NCBI RefSeq assembly: GCF_900112025.1
Contig: NZ_FOKL01000008.1
Coordinates: 38,601 to 102,600, forward strand
Source: Janthinobacterium sp. 344
GTDB lineage: Bacteria; Pseudomonadota; Gammaproteobacteria; Burkholderiales; Burkholderiaceae_D
DNA length: 64,000 nucleotides
Direction of reading: 5' to 3'
Within the stretch, counting starts at the first letter, position 1. Each line of letters opens with the position of its first letter. Both the position numbers and the translations under genes were made by a program. Under the pieces are notes generated by a model. It was not told the origin of the DNA and did not search any database. It saw only the letters and a list, made by a program, of their open reading frames with translations. This document shows positions 15,663-25,517 of this stretch, one piece after another.

Positions 15663-16379
15663 TCAGCTGGCTGCGGGTGGCGCCGTCACGGCGCTCCAGA
15701 TGCACTGGCCCTTGGCGGCCTTGTCCAGGCCGGCGATGGTGGCGTCGTGGGCGGCCAGTTCGTCGGCGCTGGCGCTGAGGAAGATGACTTCGGCCAGGGG
15801 CACGATTTCCAGCGCGGTGCCATCGGTGGCCACTTCCACCTCTTCTTCCATGCTCAGGCTGTTCTGGCCCCGCGTCATGGCCAGGTAAACATCGGCCAGC
15901 AATTCCGAATCCAGCAGCGCGCCGTGCAGCTTGCGGTGGGCGTTCGAGACGCCGTAGCGGTCGCACAGGGCGTCGAGCGAGTTGCGCTTGCCGGGATGCA
16001 TTTCCTTCGCCTGCACCAGCGTGTCGATCACGCCGTGGACTTGCTCGTGCACGGGCGGCAGGTTCAAGCGCTTGAATTCCGCGTTCAGGAAGCCGATGTC
16101 GAACGGGGCATTGTGGATGATCAGTTCGGCGCCGGCGATATAGGCGCGAAATTCATCGGCGATTTCCGCGAATTTCGGCTTGTCGCTGAGGAATTCCGTC
16201 GTCAAGCCGTGGACGGCCAGCGCGCCCTCTTCCGAATCGCGCTCGGGATTGATGTAGTGGTGAAAATTATTCCCGGTCAACATGCGGTTGTTCAGTTCGA
16301 CCGCGCCGATCTCCAGGATGCGGTCGCCCGTACGCGGATTCAGGCCGGTGGTTTCAGTATCGAGAACAATTTGACGCAT
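15663..16379 (-). CDS. dnaQ: DNA polymerase III epsilon subunit (3'-5' proofreading)
   Basis: The 238-residue protein is a DEDDh exonuclease. Exo I is LDTETTGL (Asp7, Glu9), Exo II HNAPFDIGFLNAEF, Exo III HGALLDSELLADVYL with its His and Asp. The C-terminal part should bind the alpha subunit. The ATG at 16379 directly precedes RQIVLDTETTG; longer frames upstream run into an intergenic repeat. Order yafS-like, rnhA, dnaQ matches the enterobacterial neighbourhood. Confidence 0.96.
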   Translation of the reverse strand: MRQIVLDTETTGLNPRTGDRILEIGAVELNNRMLTGNNFHHYINPERDSEEGALAVHGLTTEFLSDKPKFAEIADEFRAYIAGAELIIHNAPFDIGFLNAEFKRLNLPPVHEQVHGVIDTLVQAKEMHPGKRNSLDALCDRYGVSNAHRKLHGALLDSELLADVYLAMTRGQNSLSMEEEVEVATDGTALEIVPLAEVIFLSASADELAAHDATIAGLDKAAKGQCIWSAVTAPPAAS

Positions 16380-16478
16380 GGCAGATTCAGTCTTAAAAGC
16401 AAAAAGCGAAGGGCACAGTATAGCAAACCTGTGTGCTGCCGCAATCGCACCCAGACATGTTCGACCGCCCAACCAAAC

Positions 16479-16580
16479 CGTAGCGAGCGGCAGTGATGTG
16501 TGGCCGAGAAGCGCAACCGTACTTGGTACGGGGGGGCGCCGAGCCGGTGAGCATCACAGGCCGCAAAGCGCGACACGCAG
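16479..16580. repeat. Intergenic palindromic repeat, family A copy 1
   Basis: Shares with 33389-33475 the order CGTAGCGARCGG, GGCCGAGAAGCGCARC, YGTAC-N3-5-GTACRG, GAGCATC, GGCCG and CGCGACRCGCAG. The arms are partly self-complementary. It lies between rnhA and dnaQ. Confidence 0.7.
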
Positions 16581-16599
16581 CAGGTTGGGTTGGGCGTTC

Positions 16600-17037
16600 T
16601 TACGCGCGCACGGTTTCCACGCCCAGGTTGGCCAGTTCATCCGCACGTTCGTTGCCCGGATGGCCATTGTGGCCGCGCACCCAGCGCCATTCCACTTCAT
16701 GTACGGCCTGGGCCGTATCGAGCGCCTGCCACAGGTCGACGTTTTTCACGGGCGCCTTGGCCGCCGTTTTCCAGCCGCGGGCCTTCCAGCCGTGGATCCA
16801 TTCGCTGATACCCTTTTGCACGTACTGGCTATCGGTATACATCACCACCTGGCATGGACGTTTGAGGGCCGTCAAGGCCTCGATCACGGCTTTCAATTCC
16901 ATGCGGTTATTCGTCGTATTCAATTCTCCGCCGTAAATTTCTTTCTTGGCGCCATCGGCCACCATCAGCGCGCCCCAGCCGCCTGTGCCGGGATTGCCCT
17001 TGCATGCGCCATCGGCGTAAATCTCTACCTTATCCAT
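16600..17037 (-). CDS. rnhA: Ribonuclease HI
   Basis: The 145-residue enzyme degrades the RNA strand of RNA:DNA hybrids. The catalytic set is complete: Asp9 ([12 protein letters not shown]), Glu47 ([13 protein letters not shown]), Asp69 (YTDSQYV), His123 (RGHNGHPGN) and Asp133 (ERADELAN). Its start overlaps the end of the upstream methyltransferase gene by 8 bases, so the two are probably co-transcribed. Confidence 0.97.
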   Translation of the reverse strand: MDKVEIYADGACKGNPGTGGWGALMVADGAKKEIYGGELNTTNNRMELKAVIEALTALKRPCQVVMYTDSQYVQKGISEWIHGWKARGWKTAAKAPVKNVDLWQALDTAQAVHEVEWRWVRGHNGHPGNERADELANLGVETVRA

Positions 17038-17806
17038 CTTGCTGTTCCCGCCTTTTATTCGTGACCGGTGCGCCTGCGGGCGCCGTCGCCGGTTTCTTGG
17101 TCCACGCCGGACCGATCAAACGCATCCCTTTGACGCGCTTGATCGCCTGCACTATATACACTGCGCCCAGATATGGCCACCAGCGCGCGCCCGCCCTGTC
17201 CATGAAGGCATTGCGGCGCAGCCATTTTTCTGTGCGGCAGGCGGGCGCGTAGCAGCCGAAATGGCTTTGGCTGACGCCCATGTTCATCAATTTTAACCAG
17301 TCTTTCATGCGCGGCATAGAGATCAGCTCGCCCGCCTGCGGCAGATAGTGGCGGCCCGTGACGCGCCCCAGCCCCTGGCGCGCGCCCCACAGGCTGGCCG
17401 GATTGAAACCGCAGACGATCAGGCGCCCTTCCGGGATCAGCACGCGCTCGACCTCGCGCAAGACCTGGTGTGGCTCGGCGGCAAATTCCAGCACGTGTGG
17501 CAAGACCACCAGGTCCAGGCTTTGCGAATCGAACGGCAACTCGTCAAACGCGGCCACCAGGGTGGTGCGGCTGCCCTGCGGCGGACGCGGTGGCAGGCGC
17601 GAATCGAGCTGCCATTTATTGGGCATGCGGCTGGCGGCCAGCGTATCGAGCTGGGGCAAGCCTATCTGCACGGCATTAAAACCGAAGATATCGACGGTCA
17701 GACTGTCCAGGCATTGCTGCTCCCACGCACGCACGTACAGACCGGCCGGTGTCTGCAGCCAGCCATCAAGCGCTATAATGGATTTTTCGGATGCCACACT
17801 GTCCAT
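17030..17806 (-). CDS. SAM-dependent methyltransferase, YafS-like
   Basis: The 258-residue protein has a class I methyltransferase fold. The [21 protein letters not shown] stretch is the typical post-motif II/III block, with [20 protein letters not shown] after it; the glycine-rich motif I is weak. E. coli yafS sits in the same gloB-yafS-rnhA-dnaQ cluster, which supports the name by synteny. Substrate unknown. Its start codon is only 19 bp from the divergent gloB start. Confidence 0.82.
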   Translation of the reverse strand: MDSVASEKSIIALDGWLQTPAGLYVRAWEQQCLDSLTVDIFGFNAVQIGLPQLDTLAASRMPNKWQLDSRLPPRPPQGSRTTLVAAFDELPFDSQSLDLVVLPHVLEFAAEPHQVLREVERVLIPEGRLIVCGFNPASLWGARQGLGRVTGRHYLPQAGELISMPRMKDWLKLMNMGVSQSHFGCYAPACRTEKWLRRNAFMDRAGARWWPYLGAVYIVQAIKRVKGMRLIGPAWTKKPATAPAGAPVTNKRREQQDG

Positions 17807-17825
17807 TCAGTTTTCTCTTTTACTC

Positions 17826-18635
17826 ATGACCCAATCCCCTGAACACCCATTATCGGTACTTGCCGTGCCCGCCTTTGCCGACAATTACCTGTGGCTGATC
17901 CACGACGGCCGCCACGCCGCCGTGGTCGACCCGGGCGACGCCATGGTCATCCTCCATGCGCTCAAGGCGCATCAGCTGACCTTGTCTGCCATTTTACTCA
18001 CGCATCACCACGCTGACCACACGGGTGGCGTACCTGAATTGTTGCAGCATTTCGCCGTGCCCGTGTTCGGCCCCCGCAATGAGGCTATCACAGCCATCAC
18101 GGAACCGCTTGCCGAAGGCGATGTCGCCTATGTGCCCGAACTGGGCTTGCAGCTGACCGTCATCGACGTGCCCGGCCATACCAAGGGGCATATCGCCTAC
18201 GTACGCCAGCGAACGGAGCAAGGCGAGGCGCCATGGCTGTTCTCCGGCGACACGCTGTTTGCGGGCGGCTGCGGTCGCCTGTTCGAAGGCACGCCGGGCC
18301 AGATGGCCGATTCGCTGGGCAAGCTGGCCGCCCTGCCCGACGACACCCAGGTATTTTGCGCGCATGAATACACCTTGTCCAACCTGCGCTTCGCCAACGC
18401 CGTCGAGCCCGGCAACCAGGCCTTGCAGGAACGCATCGCCATCGACACGGAAAAGCGCCAGCAAGGTTTGTCGACCGTGCCGTCGACCATTGCTCTTGAG
18501 AAGGCCACGAACCCCTTCCTGCGCTACCGCGAACCGGCCATCCTGAACAGCCTGAAAGTGGAAGGCAAACTGGCGGCCGATGCGTCGCCCGTGGAAGCGT
18601 TTGCGGCCTTGCGGATGTGGAAGAATAATTTCTGA
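17826..18635 (+). CDS. gloB: Hydroxyacylglutathione hydrolase (glyoxalase II)
   Basis: The 269-residue protein hydrolyses S-lactoylglutathione to lactate and glutathione in methylglyoxal detoxification. The metallo-beta-lactamase metal motif is [10 protein letters not shown] (His60, His62, Asp64, His65), followed by [29 protein letters not shown] and [12 protein letters not shown] ligand blocks. The ATG at 17826 gives the usual length; in-frame sequence upstream is antisense to the methyltransferase gene. Confidence 0.96.
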   Translation: MTQSPEHPLSVLAVPAFADNYLWLIHDGRHAAVVDPGDAMVILHALKAHQLTLSAILLTHHHADHTGGVPELLQHFAVPVFGPRNEAITAITEPLAEGDVAYVPELGLQLTVIDVPGHTKGHIAYVRQRTEQGEAPWLFSGDTLFAGGCGRLFEGTPGQMADSLGKLAALPDDTQVFCAHEYTLSNLRFANAVEPGNQALQERIAIDTEKRQQGLSTVPSTIALEKATNPFLRYREPAILNSLKVEGKLAADASPVEAFAALRMWKNNF

Positions 18636-18669
18636 GGACGCCATTGTCTGGCGTTGCCGCCATGAATGC

Positions 18670-18705
18670 AAAAAAATCCCGGTAATACATCACCGGGATT
18701 TTTTT
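18670..18705. terminator. Bidirectional terminator between gloB and aceB
   Basis: AAAAAATCCCGGT, an 8-base loop and ACCGGGATTTTTT; usable from both convergent genes. Confidence 0.9.
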
Positions 18706-18725
18706 ATCGATCTATTTGATCAGGA

Positions 18726-20324
18726 TCAGATTTCCTCGTACAACGGCAAGGTCAGGAATTCGGCGAACGATTCCGAAGTCGACATTTCCTCAAAAATCTG
18801 GCCGGCGCGCACGTAAGTCGGGCCGTTGCCGCCTGGCGCATCGCGCTGCACCTTGGCCAGCTCTTCCGGAATCATGGCGCGCACCATCTCGGCCGTCACC
18901 TTGCGCCCATCTTCCAGCACGCCCTTGGTGGAACGAATCCATTGCCATACTTGCGAACGGCTGATCTCGGCCGTGGCCGCATCTTCCATCAGGTTATGGA
19001 TAGGTACGCAGCCGTTGCCGGCCAGCCAGCTGCCCAGGTAGTGGATGCCCACGTTGATGTTGTAGCGCAAGCCCGCTTCCGTGATCGGCGCTTCCGGCTG
19101 GAAGTTCAGCAGGTCCGACGCTTTCACGTCGATGTCGGGACGCTGTTTCTCGATCTGGTTCGGCTTGTCGCCCAGCACTTTCGTGAACTCGCCCATGGCC
19201 AGTTCCACCAGGCCAGGATGGGCCACCCAGCCGCCGTCGTAGCCGTCGGTGGCATCGCGCGCCTTGTCGTTGCGCACGCCGCCCATGGCGATGTCGTTCT
19301 TTTCCGGATCGTTCTTGATCGGGATCAAGGCCGCCATGCCGCCGATGGCCGGTGCGCCGCGCTTGTGGCACGTTTTCAGCAGCAGCAAGGCATACGCGCG
19401 CATGAAGGGCGCCGTCATCGTGACCTTGGCGCGGTCGGCCAGGCAGAAATCCTTGTCCAGTTTGAATTTCTTGATGCACGAGAAGATGTAATCCCAGCGG
19501 CCCGCGTTCAGGCCCGAGCTGTGCTCTTTCAGTTCGTACAGGATTTCATCCATTTCAAAGGCGGCCAGGATGGTTTCGATCAGGACGGTCGCCTTGATCG
19601 TCCCCTGCGGCAAGCCCAGCTCGTTTTGCGTCATGACGAAGATATCGTTCCACAAACGCGCTTCCAGATGCGATTCCATCTTCGGCAGGTAGAAATACGG
19701 GCCGGCGCCACGCGCCAGTTGTTCCTTGGCGTTATGGAACATGAACAGGGCGAAATCAAAGATGCCGCCGGAAATGCGCTTGCCGTCGACCAGCACATGC
19801 TTTTCATCCAGGTGCCAGCCGCGCGGACGCACGACCAGGGTGGCGATCTTGTCGTTCAGCTTGTACGACTTGCCATTTTGCTCCAGCGAAATCGTCTTGC
19901 GCACGGCGTCGAACATATTGATCTGGCCCGTCAGCTGGTTGTCCCAGTTCGGCGTGTTCGAGTCTTCGAAGTCCGTCATGTAGCTATCCGCGCCGGAATT
20001 GAAGGCGTTGATGACCATCTTGCGCTCGACGGGGCCCGTGATTTCCACGCGGCGGCATTCCAGCGCCTTCGGGATCGGCGCGATCTTCCAGTCGCCGTCG
20101 CGGATGTGTGCGGTTTCTGGCAGGAAATCAGGACGCTCGCCCGCATCGAGGCGCTTGGCGCGTTCGACGCGCACGGCCAGCAACTCCTGGCGGCGCGGCT
20201 CGAATGCACGCGTCAGCTTGGCCACCAGCGCCAGCGCTGCGGGCGTCAGGATCTGTTCGTAACCAGGCTGGATCTCGCCCGTGATTTGCATGCCTTCTGG
20301 AAGTGCGATCGTATTCTGCGTCAT
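18726..20324 (-). CDS. aceB: Malate synthase A
   Basis: The 532-residue enzyme of the glyoxylate bypass makes malate from acetyl-CoA and glyoxylate. The malate synthase signature [17 protein letters not shown] is complete, with [13 protein letters not shown] carrying the catalytic Arg and [15 protein letters not shown] in the barrel. Length equals the A isoform. It stands alone and is divergent from a LysR regulator, with a dyad in the gap. Confidence 0.96.
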   Translation of the reverse strand: MTQNTIALPEGMQITGEIQPGYEQILTPAALALVAKLTRAFEPRRQELLAVRVERAKRLDAGERPDFLPETAHIRDGDWKIAPIPKALECRRVEITGPVERKMVINAFNSGADSYMTDFEDSNTPNWDNQLTGQINMFDAVRKTISLEQNGKSYKLNDKIATLVVRPRGWHLDEKHVLVDGKRISGGIFDFALFMFHNAKEQLARGAGPYFYLPKMESHLEARLWNDIFVMTQNELGLPQGTIKATVLIETILAAFEMDEILYELKEHSSGLNAGRWDYIFSCIKKFKLDKDFCLADRAKVTMTAPFMRAYALLLLKTCHKRGAPAIGGMAALIPIKNDPEKNDIAMGGVRNDKARDATDGYDGGWVAHPGLVELAMGEFTKVLGDKPNQIEKQRPDIDVKASDLLNFQPEAPITEAGLRYNINVGIHYLGSWLAGNGCVPIHNLMEDAATAEISRSQVWQWIRSTKGVLEDGRKVTAEMVRAMIPEELAKVQRDAPGGNGPTYVRAGQIFEEMSTSESFAEFLTLPLYEEI

Positions 20325-20444
20325 GAAGTTCTCCGTTTTTAGTCAATATAAGCAAAAGTAATCTGGTGATCCAAGTATAAGCTGCGCAACTGCACCCGCC
20401 TGTCACGACAAGGGCAAAAACACCCTGCCCGGCGGCTAATGATC

Positions 20445-20462
20445 TATAGTATATGCACTATA
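20445..20462. promoter_or_regulatory. Dyad in the aceB-lysR divergent region
   Basis: TATAGT-ATATGC-ACTATA, a perfect 6-bp inverted repeat with 6-bp spacer, between the divergent starts. A plausible binding site for the adjacent LysR-type protein, although it lacks a textbook T-N11-A. Confidence 0.5.
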
Positions 20463-20537
20463 AAGCATGGAAACGAGATTAAAAATCACTTCATCTATGC
20501 GTTTTTATCACAAGTGACGGCATCGCGGGAGCATGGA

Positions 20538-21449
20538 ATGGGCCAGTTCAGACAAATATCGACCTTCGTGGAAGTGGTGGCGAAAGGCAGCCTGTCGGCG
20601 GCCGCGCGCGCGGAAGGCATCGCGCCAGCCATGATCGGGCGCCGCCTCGACGCGCTGGAACAGCGCCTGGGCGTGAAACTATTGCAGCGCACGACGCGCA
20701 AGCTGGCGCTGACGAATGAAGGCGCCGCCTTCCTGGAAGATTGCCAGCGCATCCTGGGCGAGCTGGAAGAAGCGGAATCGGCCGTCGCAGAACGCAGCGT
20801 GAAGGCCAGCGGCCATTTGCTGATTTCCGCGCCGGCCGGCTTCGGGCGCCAGCACGTGGCGCCGCTGATCCCCTCGTTTGTCGCCGAGCACCGCGACGTG
20901 ACGGTGTCGCTGAACCTGAATGACCGCCTGGTCGACCTGATCGGCGAAGGCATCGACGTGGCCATCCGCATCGCCAGCCTGTCCGATTCCTCGCTGGTGA
21001 GCACGAAACTGGCCGACAACCAGCGCGTGCTGGTCGGCTCGCCCGCCTATTTGAAACGGGCCGGCACGCCACGCATCCCGGCCGACCTGGCGAAACATAA
21101 TTGCTTGGCGATCAGTGGCGAAGGCAGCCAGCGGGGCTGGACTTTCCGCGAAAACGGCAAGAATGTGGTTTTAAAGGTGGCGGGCAATATGGTCTGCAAC
21201 GATGGCGAAGTGCTGCACGACTGGGCACTGGCCGGCAAAGGACTTGCCTGGCGTTCGATGTGGGAAGTGGGCGCGGAAATCGAATCGGGGCAACTGGTGA
21301 CGGTGCTGGAGCAGTTCGCGGCGCCGGGCAACGATATTTATGCCGTGTTCGCCCAGCGCCGGCACTTGCCGCTGCGCATACGGGCGTTCGTGGATTTTTT
21401 GCGGCACAGCTATTCGCAAGCGGATTACTGGCGTGAACGCGCGATCTGA
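20538..21449 (+). CDS. LysR-family transcriptional regulator
   Basis: The 303-residue protein has a winged HTH at residues 1-60 (FRQISTFVEVVAKGSLSAAA, then GIAPAMIGRRLDALEQRLGV) and the periplasmic-binding-like effector domain typical of the CrgA/AaeR-type subgroup (LLISAPAGFGRQHVAPLIP). The ATG at 20538 opens the HTH directly; a longer frame to 20439 would overlap the dyad. Divergence from aceB suggests, but does not prove, control of aceB. Confidence 0.9.
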   Translation: MGQFRQISTFVEVVAKGSLSAAARAEGIAPAMIGRRLDALEQRLGVKLLQRTTRKLALTNEGAAFLEDCQRILGELEEAESAVAERSVKASGHLLISAPAGFGRQHVAPLIPSFVAEHRDVTVSLNLNDRLVDLIGEGIDVAIRIASLSDSSLVSTKLADNQRVLVGSPAYLKRAGTPRIPADLAKHNCLAISGEGSQRGWTFRENGKNVVLKVAGNMVCNDGEVLHDWALAGKGLAWRSMWEVGAEIESGQLVTVLEQFAAPGNDIYAVFAQRRHLPLRIRAFVDFLRHSYSQADYWRERAI

Positions 21450-21718
21450 GGACGCCTGACCCCACCTGCTGTGCGTCGGCAGAGGCGGTTGGGTCCCGCG
21501 TCGTGACGCTGGCGGGGAAGCGGCGCAGGTTGGCGCAGGTCGGCGCAGGCCGGCTTGGCGCAGCGTCAGCCGACAACCTCCAGCACAGCAGCGACAGAAA
21601 GTGCGCGCCTACACATGTCGGCTTACGCGCAAGCGCCACGCCGACCTACACGGCGACGCAAGCACGCCGAAAGGAGCGCGCAGCCCACGCAAATCCCATG
21701 CATCACGGAAATTCAGGC
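21450..21718. other. Gene-free stretch after the LysR gene
   Basis: About 270 bp with GGCGCAGG-type short repeats (CGCAGGTTGGCGCAGGTCGG and similar); no protein-like frame. Seen as non-coding. Confidence 0.5.
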
Positions 21719-21746
21719 GAAAAAAAATCCTCGGAGACCGAGGATT
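21719..21746 (-). terminator. cspA terminator
   Basis: On the minus strand AATCCTCGG-TCT-CCGAGGATT is followed by a run of T residues, 25 bp after the cspA stop. Confidence 0.9.
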
Positions 21747-21771
21747 TCTTTATTTCGTTTGATCCAGCGTA

Positions 21772-21975
21772 TTAGATTGGCTGAATGTTCGAAGCTTGCT
21801 TGCCTTTAGGGCCAGCGGTCACTTCAAAAGAAACGCGTTGGTTCTCTTGCAGGGACTTGAAGCCGTTCGACTGGATAGCCGAGAAGTGAGCGAACAGATC
21901 TTCGCCGCCTTCGTCAGGGGTAATAAAGCCGAAACCCTTCGAATCATTGAACCATTTTACGATGCCAGTTGCCAT
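21772..21975 (-). CDS. cspA: Cold-shock protein, CspA family
   Basis: A 67-residue single cold-shock domain that binds single-stranded RNA/DNA and melts RNA structure. RNP1 is KGFGFITP and RNP2 DLFAHFSAI. Length and sequence are those of a betaproteobacterial CspA paralogue. Whether it is cold-induced cannot be read here, but a long gene-free leader lies upstream. Confidence 0.95.
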   Translation of the reverse strand: MATGIVKWFNDSKGFGFITPDEGGEDLFAHFSAIQSNGFKSLQENQRVSFEVTAGPKGKQASNIQPI

Positions 21976-22273
21976 TACAATTTCCTATTTCAGTTAAGTT
22001 GGGCTTGCGCCCGTTATATCGTTTGAAGCAAGAAAGAAATGACAGACAAACTGCACAACTACCTCGAATCCAACGATGCCCAATTATACCAACAAAACTG
22101 AGAAAAACCATTCTTTCGCAAAATAAACTTGCGAACACCACTTTAATAGCCAAATCCCGGTCTTGCGGCGCCCTGTACCAGCGGCATGGAGACACTATAT
22201 CCTAATCTGGGAACACACGGCTTTGCGTTGCATCAAATGAATCATTGCAACCACACCACCGCAATACTGTCGT
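21976..22273 (-). other. Leader region of cspA
   Basis: About 300 bp between hpt and cspA without a gene. It is A/T-richer than its surroundings. Cold-shock genes often carry long structured leaders, so part of this may be the 5' UTR; no defined cold-box was identified. Confidence 0.4.
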
Positions 22274-22636
22274 TCAAGCCGTGAAATGGGGCGCGGCCGC
22301 ATTGCATTCGGCCCAGCGCAACAACGTCCCCACCTGCGCGCTCACGCCAGGCCATTCGGCCAGCACCTGCCCCGGCTCGTTGAGCAGGGTGCGCACCAGC
22401 TGCTCGATGCGCCGGCATTCCTGGCCCAGCGCGGCGAAGCCGAAGGTGGCGGCCGAGCCGGCCACCGCGTGCAGGGCCCGGTGCAGGTCCGTCAGCGGTT
22501 CCAGGCGCGGCCCTTCGCCGTCGCAGCGGGCCTGCGCCTGCGCGATGGCTTGCATCAGGGCCGGTACGCCAGCCGCATATTTGTCGTTCAAGGCGCGCAG
22601 TCGGGCGCGAAAATCCGGATCGATCAAGGTTGCCAT
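22274..22636 (-). CDS. Stand-alone HPt (histidine phosphotransfer) protein
   Basis: The protein has 120 residues. The four-helix HPt motif shows as LHRALHAVAGSAATFGFAAL, with the phosphoacceptor His in LHAVAGSA (usually AHxLKGS). No kinase or receiver domain is fused. It starts 22 bp after upp in the same direction, so the two may share a transcript; the functional link is unclear. ATG at 22636 starts the domain at the normal distance. Confidence 0.8.
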   Translation of the reverse strand: MATLIDPDFRARLRALNDKYAAGVPALMQAIAQAQARCDGEGPRLEPLTDLHRALHAVAGSAATFGFAALGQECRRIEQLVRTLLNEPGQVLAEWPGVSAQVGTLLRWAECNAAAPHFTA

Positions 22637-22658
22637 CGCAATACTCGCCTGAAGCCGC

Positions 22659-23309
22659 TTACTTGGTGCCGAAGATACGGTCGCCCGCATCACCGAGGCC
22701 CGGCACGATGTAGGCGTGGTCGTCGAGGTGCGAATCGAGCGAGGCGCAGAACATCTTGACGTTCGGGTGCGCGTTCTGGAACACGGTCACGCCTTCCGGT
22801 GCGGCCACGAGGGCCAGGAAGATGATTTGCTCGTCCGTCACGCCGCGCTTTTTCAGCACATCGACGGCGTACACGGCCGAATTGCCGGTCGCCACCATCG
22901 GGTCGCACAGGATGAAGGTGCGCTCGTTCAGGTCCGGCAGGCGCACCAGGTATTCCACCGGCATGTGCGTGGCCGGGTCGCGGTACACGCCGATATGGCC
23001 CACGCGCGCCGATGGCACCAGGTTCAGCAGGCCATCGCTCATGCCGATGCCCGCGCGCAAGATGGGCACGATGGCCAGTTTCTTGCCGGCGATGACAGGG
23101 GCGTCGATGGTGACGAGCGGCGTCTTGATTTCGCGGGTGGTCAGCGGCAAGTCGCGCGTGATCTCGTAACCCATCAGCAAGGTGATTTCCTTGAGCAACT
23201 CACGGAACGTGCGCGTCGACGTGTCGTGCTCGCGCATGTGGCTCAGTTTGTGCTGGATCAAAGGATGATCGGTAATGAACAAATTCGGGAAGCGTGGATC
23301 TTGTTTCAT
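22659..23309 (-). CDS. upp: Uracil phosphoribosyltransferase
   Basis: The 216-residue protein converts uracil and PRPP to UMP in pyrimidine salvage. The PRPP loop [25 protein letters not shown] block and the C-terminal uracil-binding [16 protein letters not shown] are complete. No uraA-type permease is adjacent. Confidence 0.96.
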   Translation of the reverse strand: MKQDPRFPNLFITDHPLIQHKLSHMREHDTSTRTFRELLKEITLLMGYEITRDLPLTTREIKTPLVTIDAPVIAGKKLAIVPILRAGIGMSDGLLNLVPSARVGHIGVYRDPATHMPVEYLVRLPDLNERTFILCDPMVATGNSAVYAVDVLKKRGVTDEQIIFLALVAAPEGVTVFQNAHPNVKMFCASLDSHLDDHAYIVPGLGDAGDRIFGTK

Positions 23310-23463
23310 GTTGTTTTTCTTTCTCTGCTATCTAGGCGGCGGCATGCCTGCACCGCAAGCGCGCTATGTATCGATAAAATGATGGATTGCAGCATTATCC
23401 CAGTCCGCAGCCCGCCTGTGGCCGGAATTTGCGAAATAATTGCCGGCCGGCGCCGATGCAAGG

Positions 23464-25146
23464 TCAATATTCGCGCAGCGCACGCGCCAGGATGGCCGCG
23501 CAATCGGTGCCGGCCGGCAGACGCCCATATGCCCCGCCCGGCGCCTGCACCAGCCGCGATTGCAGGAACGCTTGCGCGACGCATGGCGGCGCATGACGCA
23601 GCAGCAAGCCGGCTTGCACGGCCAGCACGATGCGCTCGGCCAATTGCCGCGCGCCGAATTCATCCGTCTGCGGCCCGTCCAGGTCGGCCAGCAGGCGCGC
23701 CCGATAATCGGCAAAAGCGGCGTGCTCATCGCCAGCCAGCGCCAGCTCGGCCGCCAGCGCGTCGCGCGCGACGGGCGTCTTGCCGAAGGCGCGCAAGACG
23801 TCGAGGCACATCACATTGCCCGAGCCTTCCCAGATCGAGTTGACGGGCAGTTCACGGTACAGGCGCGCCAGCGGGGCCTCTTCCACGTAGCCGGTGCCGC
23901 CCAGCACCTCCATCGCTTCAAAGCCGAAACCGGGACCGCGCTTGCAGATCCAGTATTTGCCGGCCGGCGTGAGCACGCGCGCCAGCATGGCTTGCCGCGG
24001 ATCCGCCTTTTCATCGAAGCAGCGGGCCAGGCGCAGCGCAAACGCCGTGGCCGCCTCGGATTCCAGCGCCAGGTCGGCCAGCACGTTCTGCATCAGGGGC
24101 TGCTCCACCAACGGCTTGCCGAACACGGCCCGCTGGCGCGCATGGTGCAGCGCCTGGGTCAGGGCGGCGCGCATGATGCCGGCGCTGCCCAGCACGCAAT
24201 CGAGGCGCGTGTGGCTGGCCATTTCCAGGATGGTGGGAATGCCCCGCCCCGGCTGGCCCACCAGCCAGCCGTAGGCGTTGACGAACTCCACTTCCGCCGA
24301 GGCGTTCGAACGGTTGCCCAGCTTATCCTTCAAGCGTTGCAGGCGCACGGCGTTGCGGCTGCCGTCGGGCAGGAAACGGGGCACGAAGAAACACGACAAT
24401 CCGGCATCGTCGGCCTGCGCCAGGATCAGATGGGCATCGCTTTGCGGCGCCGAAAAAAACCATTTGTGGCCGACGATGCGCCAGGCGCCGTCCGCCTGCT
24501 CGCCGAACAAGCTGCGCGCCTCGGCCGGCGGCACGGGCGTGGCGCGCGTGGTATTGCTGCGCACGTCGGAGCCGCCCTGCTTTTCCGTCATTCCCATGCC
24601 GACCAGGGCGCCGCGCTTTTGTTCCACCGGCAAGGAACGGGGATCGTATTCGCGCGAGAGGATTTTCGGCAACCAGCGCGCGGCGATCTGCGGCAGGTTG
24701 CCCGCCTGGCGCAGCGCCGGCACCGAGGCGTATGTCATGGTGACAGGGCATTGCGCGCCGTTTTCCACCTGCCCCACTAATAGATAGGCGGCCGCGCGCG
24801 CCACCTGGGCGCCGGGCCCCGGCGCGGCCCATGGCGCAGCGTGCGCGCCCGCGCCGACGAGGATGGCCATCAGCTCATGCCAGGCGGGATGAAAAATCAC
24901 TTCATCGATGCGCCGGCCGGCGCGGTCGAACTGCTGCAGTTCCGGCCCGTGCCGGTTCGCCTCGCGCGCCAGCGCATAGGTGGCGGCACGGCCCAGCTTG
25001 TCACCCAGCGCATCGAGTTCCTGCAGCGCCGCGCCTCCCCCTTCGCGCAGCAAGGCTTCGATCAGGGCCGGGTCGCAGGCGAACAGATTGACGTTTTCAA
25101 ACGGCGTGGCCTGGTTGAAAACTTCGTGCGTATCAAAGGCATTCAT
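23464..25146 (-). CDS. AidB-like acyl-CoA dehydrogenase
   Basis: The 560-residue FAD enzyme has the length and domain order of E. coli AidB: an N-terminal extension (THEVFNQATPFENVNLFACD), the acyl-CoA dehydrogenase middle domain (GMGMTEKQGGSDVRSNTT), and the C-terminal helical domain (ALEVLGGTGYVEEAPLARLY-like, with SIWEGSGNVMCLDVLRA). AidB protects DNA from alkylation; many homologues are ordinary isovaleryl-type dehydrogenases, so the role is uncertain. The ATG at 25146 follows CGGGAG; the frame upstream lacks conserved sequence. Confidence 0.85.
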   Translation of the reverse strand: MNAFDTHEVFNQATPFENVNLFACDPALIEALLREGGGAALQELDALGDKLGRAATYALAREANRHGPELQQFDRAGRRIDEVIFHPAWHELMAILVGAGAHAAPWAAPGPGAQVARAAAYLLVGQVENGAQCPVTMTYASVPALRQAGNLPQIAARWLPKILSREYDPRSLPVEQKRGALVGMGMTEKQGGSDVRSNTTRATPVPPAEARSLFGEQADGAWRIVGHKWFFSAPQSDAHLILAQADDAGLSCFFVPRFLPDGSRNAVRLQRLKDKLGNRSNASAEVEFVNAYGWLVGQPGRGIPTILEMASHTRLDCVLGSAGIMRAALTQALHHARQRAVFGKPLVEQPLMQNVLADLALESEAATAFALRLARCFDEKADPRQAMLARVLTPAGKYWICKRGPGFGFEAMEVLGGTGYVEEAPLARLYRELPVNSIWEGSGNVMCLDVLRAFGKTPVARDALAAELALAGDEHAAFADYRARLLADLDGPQTDEFGARQLAERIVLAVQAGLLLRHAPPCVAQAFLQSRLVQAPGGAYGRLPAGTDCAAILARALREY

Positions 25147-25517
25147 GGGCATCTCCCGCGATTTGTTATCATGGCGCCCTTGCCGCAATTGGCGCATCGT
25201 CCGCATCGTCCGTGAGCCAGACTAGCGCAAACACGCTGGCGGGGCAAGCGCGCCGCAGTGGCGCCATGCGGGATAAAAATCGGCCAGCACAAAAGCGGGC
25301 TGATTTTTTTCATACAAGGCAGGAATATTTACAAAACCTGAAGCAATGTTGCTCTATTTCATGTATTCCGATGCTTTTCAATGATACATTTCGTGTGGAT
25401 CGCGTTCCGATAGCGACTCGTTGCCCGGCAAGGGGCAAACAGCACCATGCATTTTTCGTTGGCGCCCTGCCCTGCAGCGGGTGCCAACACTGATAAAAAA
25501 AGGTAAAAGCCAGCACG
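25147..25517. other. Divergent gap between the AidB-like gene and the GGDEF-EAL gene
   Basis: About 370 bp without a gene; it should contain both promoters. I could not assign a clear -35/-10 pair. Confidence 0.4.

Noticed and set aside
18942..20342. 466-codon plus-strand frame
   Set aside because: Antisense to aceB, which has complete malate synthase motifs.
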